Of a DNA stretch of 64,000 nt, positions 59,647-64,000 are shown one piece after another. Origin of the DNA: Pararhizobium sp. (GTDB lineage: Bacteria; Pseudomonadota; Alphaproteobacteria; Rhizobiales; Rhizobiaceae); the NCBI GenBank assembly GCA_017794825.1, contig CP051237.1, forward strand, positions 1,798,001 to 1,862,000, given 5' to 3'. A program made the translations under genes and the position numbers. Every line of letters starts with the position of its first letter. The stretch's first letter is position 1. Under the pieces are notes generated by a model. It ran no database searches and was not told where the DNA came from. It saw only the letters and a program-made list of their open reading frames with translations.

Positions 59647-60633
59647 ATGATGATTGACGGATTGCAGTGCGGCCATTTCGACAGAGCGGCTTTCGAGTCG
59701 CTGCGCAAGGGCGGCGTCGCCGGGGTCGTCGTCACGTGCGGATTCTGGGAAGGCGCGGTTGAATCCCTCGATTCTCTCGCCAGATGGCGTGACCTTCTGC
59801 GCGACAACGCCGATATCGCCGGCATCGCGACCACGCCGGCCGATATTGCGCGATTCGCCGACGAAGGCAGGCTCGCCATCGTACTCGGCTACCAGAACTC
59901 CAATCTCTTCGAGGGACGCATCCGCTTCGTCGAACTCTTCGCGGAACTCGGCGTTCGCGTCGTGCAACTGACCTACAATAATCAGAACGAACTCGGCAGC
60001 AGTTGCTACGAGGCCGAAGACGGAGGCCTCGCCCGGTTCGGCCGCGAGGTAATTCTCGAAATGAACAGGGCCGGGATGCTGGTCGATTGCAGCCATGTCG
60101 GCAATCGCACCACGCTCGATGCGATCGAGGCGTCCGAGAAACCGATCGCCGTCACCCACGCCAACGCCAAATCGCTGTTCGATCACCGCCGCAACAAGTC
60201 CGACGACGTCATACGGGCGCTCGGCGAAACCGGCGGCGTCATCGGATGCGCGACCTACCGCAACATCACCGGCGACGACTACTGCAAGACCGTCGAAGCC
60301 TGGTGCGGCATGGTCGCCAGGACCGCAGAGATCGGCGGCGTCGACGCTGTCGCGATCGGCACCGACCGCAGCCACAATTTCACTGCCCCCGACTATGCCT
60401 GGATGCGCCAGGGCCGCTGGACCCGCGGCGTCGACTACGGCGCTGCGTCGGCCGCGCGGCCGGGTAAAGCGCCGCCGCCGGAGTGGTTCCAGGATGTCGA
60501 GGACATGCGCGTAATTCCCGATGGCCTCCGGGCGGTCGGCTTCTCCGAGGAGGAAGTCGACAAGATAACGCACAAGAACTGGATGCGGCTCTACGAGGCT
60601 ACTTTCCGCAAACCATCGATAGAGGTGAACTGA
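59647..60633 (+). CDS. Membrane-dipeptidase-like (M19) amidohydrolase with altered metal motif
   Basis: This 328-residue TIM-barrel protein of the renal-dipeptidase/M19 family shows DEGRLAIVLGYQN, VVQLTYNNQNELGSSCYE, LEMNRAGMLVDCSHVGNRTTLDAI, PIAVTHANAKSLFDHRRN and AIGTDRSHNFTAP. The usual metal-binding DGHND near the N-terminus reads DGLQCGHF, and the usual second motif around GSDFDG reads GTDRSHN. It may hydrolyse an amide, lactam or peptide-like substrate imported by the neighbouring ABC system. It has no signal peptide, so it is cytoplasmic. Confidence 0.8.
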   Translation: MMIDGLQCGHFDRAAFESLRKGGVAGVVVTCGFWEGAVESLDSLARWRDLLRDNADIAGIATTPADIARFADEGRLAIVLGYQNSNLFEGRIRFVELFAELGVRVVQLTYNNQNELGSSCYEAEDGGLARFGREVILEMNRAGMLVDCSHVGNRTTLDAIEASEKPIAVTHANAKSLFDHRRNKSDDVIRALGETGGVIGCATYRNITGDDYCKTVEAWCGMVARTAEIGGVDAVAIGTDRSHNFTAPDYAWMRQGRWTRGVDYGAASAARPGKAPPPEWFQDVEDMRVIPDGLRAVGFSEEEVDKITHKNWMRLYEATFRKPSIEVN

Positions 60634-60634
60634 C

Positions 60635-61696
60635 ATGCAAACTAAAAAACCCATTCTCATCAAACCGACCGTCAACGCCGGCCGCCGCACCGTCCTGAAG
60701 GGCGCAGCGGCGCTTGCCGCCACCGCGCTCGCGACGCCTTTTATCGGCCGGGCTCGCGCGGCCGACGTTCTCTACATCAACACCTGGGGCGGGCCGTGGC
60801 AGGAAGCAGCGACCAAGAACCTGTTCGAGCCTTTCACGGAAGAAACCGGCATCGAAATTCGCACCGTGTCGCCGGTTTCCTTCGCCAAACTCGCCGCCCA
60901 GGTGAATACCGGCGTCTATGAGTTCGACGTGACAACGCTTGGAGGCGGAGACATCCTGCGCGCCAACCAGGCCGGCATCATCGAGCAACTGGAGCCTCCG
61001 TATGAAGGCGGCCTGTTCCAGAACGGCGTCGCCAGCCACGCCTTTGCAACCGTGCTTGCATGGCGCACCGACAAATATACCAATGAAAGCCCGAAGGACT
61101 GGGCCGACTTCTGGAACGTCGACAAGTTCCCCGGACCGAGATCGCTGCAGCGCTACCCGGCCCGTGTGCTGCCGATCGCGCTGCTCGCCGACGGCGTGAA
61201 GATCGAGGATCTGTATCCGCTGGATATCGACCGCGCTTTCGCCTCGCTCGACAAGATCAAGCCGCATATCCGCGTCTGGTGGACAGCCGGCGCTCAATCG
61301 ACCCAGATCCTGCGCGACGGCGAGATCGACATGATCGGCATCTGGCACGGCCGCTACTTCGAAGCGCTCGACGCGGGCGCTCCGGTCGCCATGACCTGGA
61401 ACCAGGCGGAAATCGACCGGGCCTACTGGGTCGTGGCCAAGGATACGCCCAACATGGAGGCCGCGAAGAAATTCGTCGCCTTCGCCACCAGCGCAAAGCC
61501 GCTGGCCGGCTTTGCGTCGCAGGCGGCTTACGGACCGCTCAACCCTGCAGCGAACGAGTTCGTCGATGCGTCGGCGGCGGAACGCAGCCCCACATCGCCG
61601 GACAACTACCCGCTTGTGTTCGAACAGGACGTGGAGAATTTCGGAGCCGATCCGAACGAGGTCGCGCAGCGCTTCGAGGAATGGGTCGCGAGCTAG
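60635..61696 (+). CDS. PotD-type ABC transporter substrate-binding protein, Tat-exported
   Basis: This 353-residue binding protein has a twin-arginine signal (GRRTVLKGAAALAATAL, near residues 17-33; cleavage near ARA-AD). The mature part follows the polyamine-binding family: YINTWGGPWQEA, FEPFTEETGIEIRT and WTAGAQSTQILRDGEIDM. Tat export suggests folding before export. It starts one base after the M19 stop. Confidence 0.88.
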   Translation: MQTKKPILIKPTVNAGRRTVLKGAAALAATALATPFIGRARAADVLYINTWGGPWQEAATKNLFEPFTEETGIEIRTVSPVSFAKLAAQVNTGVYEFDVTTLGGGDILRANQAGIIEQLEPPYEGGLFQNGVASHAFATVLAWRTDKYTNESPKDWADFWNVDKFPGPRSLQRYPARVLPIALLADGVKIEDLYPLDIDRAFASLDKIKPHIRVWWTAGAQSTQILRDGEIDMIGIWHGRYFEALDAGAPVAMTWNQAEIDRAYWVVAKDTPNMEAAKKFVAFATSAKPLAGFASQAAYGPLNPAANEFVDASAAERSPTSPDNYPLVFEQDVENFGADPNEVAQRFEEWVAS

Positions 61697-61725
61697 GGCG
61701 GCGCATCGGGGCAGGAGTGTAACGG

Positions 61726-62574
61726 ATGTCCGTGAACACAGGCGGTGTTCAGGGCCGCGGCCAGTTCTTGCCGTGGCTTCTGCTCCTGCCCCTTGCCGCC
61801 TATCTTCTGGTTTTCTTTATCGTCCCGCTTGTCGATGTCGCAATCATGAGCGTGACGGAGCCCAAGCTGTCGCTCGACAACTATACGAAAGTGCTGACGG
61901 GCTCCCTGTACCGGAAAGTGTTCATCAATACCTTCGCGACGGCCGGTCTGGTGGCGATCTGCTGCCTGCTGGTCGGCTACCCTCTCGCCTATCTGATGGC
62001 GCACAGCAGTGACCGGACGGCGCTGCTGATCCTGCTGCTGGTGACGATGAGTTTCTGGACCAGTTTCCTGGTCCGCACCTATGCCTGGATGGTGCTGCTC
62101 GGCAACCAGGGGCCGGTGATCTGGTTCATGGAACTGATCGGCGTCCAGGACCCGCCGCACCTGCTCTTCACACGGTTTTCCTCGACGCTCGCCATGGTCC
62201 ACATCCTGGCGCCCTACATGATCATGAACATCTACACGGTGATGAAGAAAATCGATCCGGCGCTCATAAAGTCGGCGGAAAGTCTGGGAGCCAAAGGATT
62301 TTCGGTTTTCCGGCACGTCTATCTGCCGCTCACGGCGCCCGGCATCGCCAACGGTCTTGTGCTGGTTTTCGTGATCTGTCTCGGATTCTATGTCACGCCC
62401 GTTCTTCTCGGCAGCCCGCGCGAACAGATGATCGCTGGCCTGATCGGCCATCAGATCGAGGAGTTCCTCGCCTTCGGCCTCGGATCGGCCATGGCGATGG
62501 TGCTGCTGGCGATCACGATGGTGATCCTCGCCATCTACCATCGCCGGTTCGGCCTCGACAGGTTGTGGGGGTAA
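61726..62574 (+). CDS. PotB-type ABC transporter permease
   Basis: This 282-residue permease with six predicted transmembrane segments has an EAA loop (AESLGAKGFSVFRHVYLPLTAPGI) typical of PotB/YdcU-type subunits. GGAGTGT precedes the ATG. It works with the second permease just downstream. Confidence 0.88.
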   Translation: MSVNTGGVQGRGQFLPWLLLLPLAAYLLVFFIVPLVDVAIMSVTEPKLSLDNYTKVLTGSLYRKVFINTFATAGLVAICCLLVGYPLAYLMAHSSDRTALLILLLVTMSFWTSFLVRTYAWMVLLGNQGPVIWFMELIGVQDPPHLLFTRFSSTLAMVHILAPYMIMNIYTVMKKIDPALIKSAESLGAKGFSVFRHVYLPLTAPGIANGLVLVFVICLGFYVTPVLLGSPREQMIAGLIGHQIEEFLAFGLGSAMAMVLLAITMVILAIYHRRFGLDRLWG

Positions 62575-62581
62575 GGGCGAC

Positions 62582-63409
62582 ATGAACGGATTGATGAAAG
62601 CAATCGGGTTCGTCGTCGTCTGCTTTATCGCAGCGCCGCTGGTCATTGTAGTGCCAATGTCGTTCTCGGACGCGCGGTCGCTGCAATTTCCGCCGCCCGG
62701 CTACTGGCTCGGCTATTACGAGGCATACTTCACCGACATGTCCTGGCTGCGCCCGACCTGGAACAGCATCCTGATCGCGTCGGCCACCACGGTGCTCACC
62801 ATGATCCTCGTCGTGCCGGCGACATTCGCGCTGGTCCGTCACAAGTTCTACGGCAAGAGCGTGGCCAATGTGATGATGCTGATGCCGATGGCCGTTCCAC
62901 ATATCGTGATGGCGATCGGCTATTACTCCTACTTTGGCCAGATGCGGCTGGTCCACACCCATCTCGGCGTGATCCTCGCCCATTCCTGTCTGTCCGTTCC
63001 GATCGCCTTCCTGGTTCTGTCCGCCAATCTCAAGGGCTTCGACCGAACGCTTGAGCGCGCCGCGCAGAGCCTCGGCGCCAGTCCGGTCAGAACCTTCATC
63101 CACATCACATTGCCGATCCTGAGGCCGGGATTGCTGATCAGCGCGCTGTTCGCCTTCATCCAGTCCTTCGACGAGACGGTGGTCGCCATCTTCATCTCCG
63201 GCCGTGACGCCGAGACGCTGCCGCGCAAGATGTTCGACAGCATCCGTCAGGAGGCAGACCCGGTGATCGCGGTGATTTCCACCCTGCTTTTCGTCGTGGT
63301 TCTGATCGGGCTTCTCACTCCCTATCTGGTCAGGGGGCTCCGCGGACGGCTGCGCACACGAAACGCCGGGCAAGAGCCGCCGCCTGCGGCCCTCGCCCCC
63401 CAGGAGTAA
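62582..63409 (+). CDS. PotC-type ABC transporter permease
   Basis: This 275-residue permease has the EAA loop RAAQSLGASPVRTFIHITLPILRPGLL, six hydrophobic segments, and the PotC/YdcV-like tail. It begins seven bases after the PotB-like stop. Confidence 0.88.
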   Translation: MNGLMKAIGFVVVCFIAAPLVIVVPMSFSDARSLQFPPPGYWLGYYEAYFTDMSWLRPTWNSILIASATTVLTMILVVPATFALVRHKFYGKSVANVMMLMPMAVPHIVMAIGYYSYFGQMRLVHTHLGVILAHSCLSVPIAFLVLSANLKGFDRTLERAAQSLGASPVRTFIHITLPILRPGLLISALFAFIQSFDETVVAIFISGRDAETLPRKMFDSIRQEADPVIAVISTLLFVVVLIGLLTPYLVRGLRGRLRTRNAGQEPPPAALAPQE

Positions 63410-63411
63410 CG

Positions 63412-64000
63412 ATGAGCAGTTATCTCAATCTCAGCGGCGTCAACAAGATGTTCGGCGATTTTCAGGCGCTAGACGACGTCAATCTGGATATCGAACGCGG
63501 CGAATTTGTCACTTTTCTGGGGCCCAGCGGATCCGGCAAGACCACGACGCTGATGATCATCGCCGGCTTCGAACAGGCCACGAAAGGCCACATCACCATC
63601 GACGGGAAACCACTGGACGGCTTGAAGCCCTATCAGCGCAACATTGGCATTGTTTTCCAGAATTACGCGTTGTTTCCGCACAAGACCGCGGTCGAGAACG
63701 TCTATTTCCCCCTGCAGATGCGGGGCGTCGGTCGCAGGGACGGCCTGGAGAAAGCCAACCGGATGCTTGAACTCGTCGGCCTGAAAGGCTTCAGCGAGCG
63801 CCACCCGAAGGAGCTGTCCGGTGGACAACAACAACGCGTGGCCCTGGCGCGGGCGCTGGTGTTCGAGCCCTCCCTGCTTCTTCTCGACGAACCGCTCGGC
63901 GCGCTGGACAAGAATCTGCGCGAGCAGATGCAGATCGAGATCAAGCGCATCCAGAAGCGCCTCGGCGTGACGACGATCTTCGTCACCCACGACCAGACGG
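63412..64000 (+). CDS. PotA-type ABC transporter ATP-binding protein (cut by right edge)
   Basis: The first 196 codons of a PotA-like ATPase: Walker A GPSGSGKTT (about 38-46), Q-loop IVFQNYALFPHKTA, signature LSGGQQQR, Walker B LLLLDEP and the start of the H-loop (FVTHDQ). The gene has no stop here; family members run to about 350 residues with a C-terminal TOBE domain. CAGGAG precedes the ATG. It completes the importer of the cluster. Confidence 0.9.
   Translation, partial: MSSYLNLSGVNKMFGDFQALDDVNLDIERGEFVTFLGPSGSGKTTTLMIIAGFEQATKGHITIDGKPLDGLKPYQRNIGIVFQNYALFPHKTAVENVYFPLQMRGVGRRDGLEKANRMLELVGLKGFSERHPKELSGGQQQRVALARALVFEPSLLLLDEPLGALDKNLREQMQIEIKRIQKRLGVTTIFVTHDQT

Overview
The window is GC-rich, densely packed chromosomal DNA. 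Its gene content points to an alphaproteobacterium, most likely Hyphomicrobiales (Rhizobiales): a NodD-like LysR regulator, class I PHB synthase followed by a MaoC/phosphotransacetylase fusion and FabI, uronate dehydrogenase, and many NitT/TauT- and Pot-type ABC importers. This placement is an inference from gene families only. I saw no rRNA, tRNA, CRISPR array, insertion sequence or integrase. No gene-free stretch exceeds 300 bases.

Region 1 (1-25 kb) is a catabolic island for a cyclic, probably aromatic, compound. It encodes a LigAB-type dioxygenase, a VOC-type extradiol dioxygenase, a NahG-type FAD monooxygenase, an SMP-30 lactonase, a LigW-type decarboxylase, FAH and alpha/beta hydrolases, several SDRs, a GST, a cupin, a CrtI-like oxidoreductase and a NitT/TauT importer with two permeases. 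Three regulators sit inside it (one LysR, two TetR). Nine copies of an 18-bp palindrome (consensus WTTGGTCG-N2-CGACCAAW) lie in its promoter gaps, one of them in front of a tetR gene, so the island looks like a single regulon. Three of its genes are broken: an SDR (11063-12072) containing a second copy of 303 bp of itself that differs only by deletions, a HisD/HpsN-like dehydrogenase (18424-19570) and a DenD-like dehydrogenase (20975-21814). The SDR pattern is suspicious for a sequencing or assembly fault.

Region 2 (25-32 kb) holds a 1721-residue fusion of a DEDDh exonuclease, a RecQ helicase and a UvrD helicase, then a GGDEF protein with two homologous PAS-like sensor units.

Region 3 (32-40 kb) is one long minus-strand operon: two closely related FMN reductases, a RutF-like flavin reductase, a RidA/RutC protein and a RutA-like flavin monooxygenase, followed by a NitT/TauT importer. 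It looks like an uptake and oxidative-cleavage module for an N- or S-containing compound. An Lrp regulator and a proline-racemase-fold protein with Ser/Thr in place of both catalytic Cys follow.

Region 4 (40-54.8 kb) is mostly housekeeping or accessory: phaC, MaoC-Pta and fabI; a nitroreductase/MarR pair under a perfect 24-bp palindrome; sodC, udh, a desaturase and a second DHPON-hydrolase-like protein; a TauE/SafE permease; ada with a PEP-mutase-like enzyme; MscS; and an exported hydrolase.

Region 5 (54.8-64 kb) is a substrate-specific cluster: a TPP enzyme divergent from an IclR regulator, two uncharacterised proteins, an M19 dipeptidase-like protein with an altered metal motif, and a spermidine/putrescine-type ABC importer that runs off the right edge. 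It is the best candidate in this window for an undescribed pathway.
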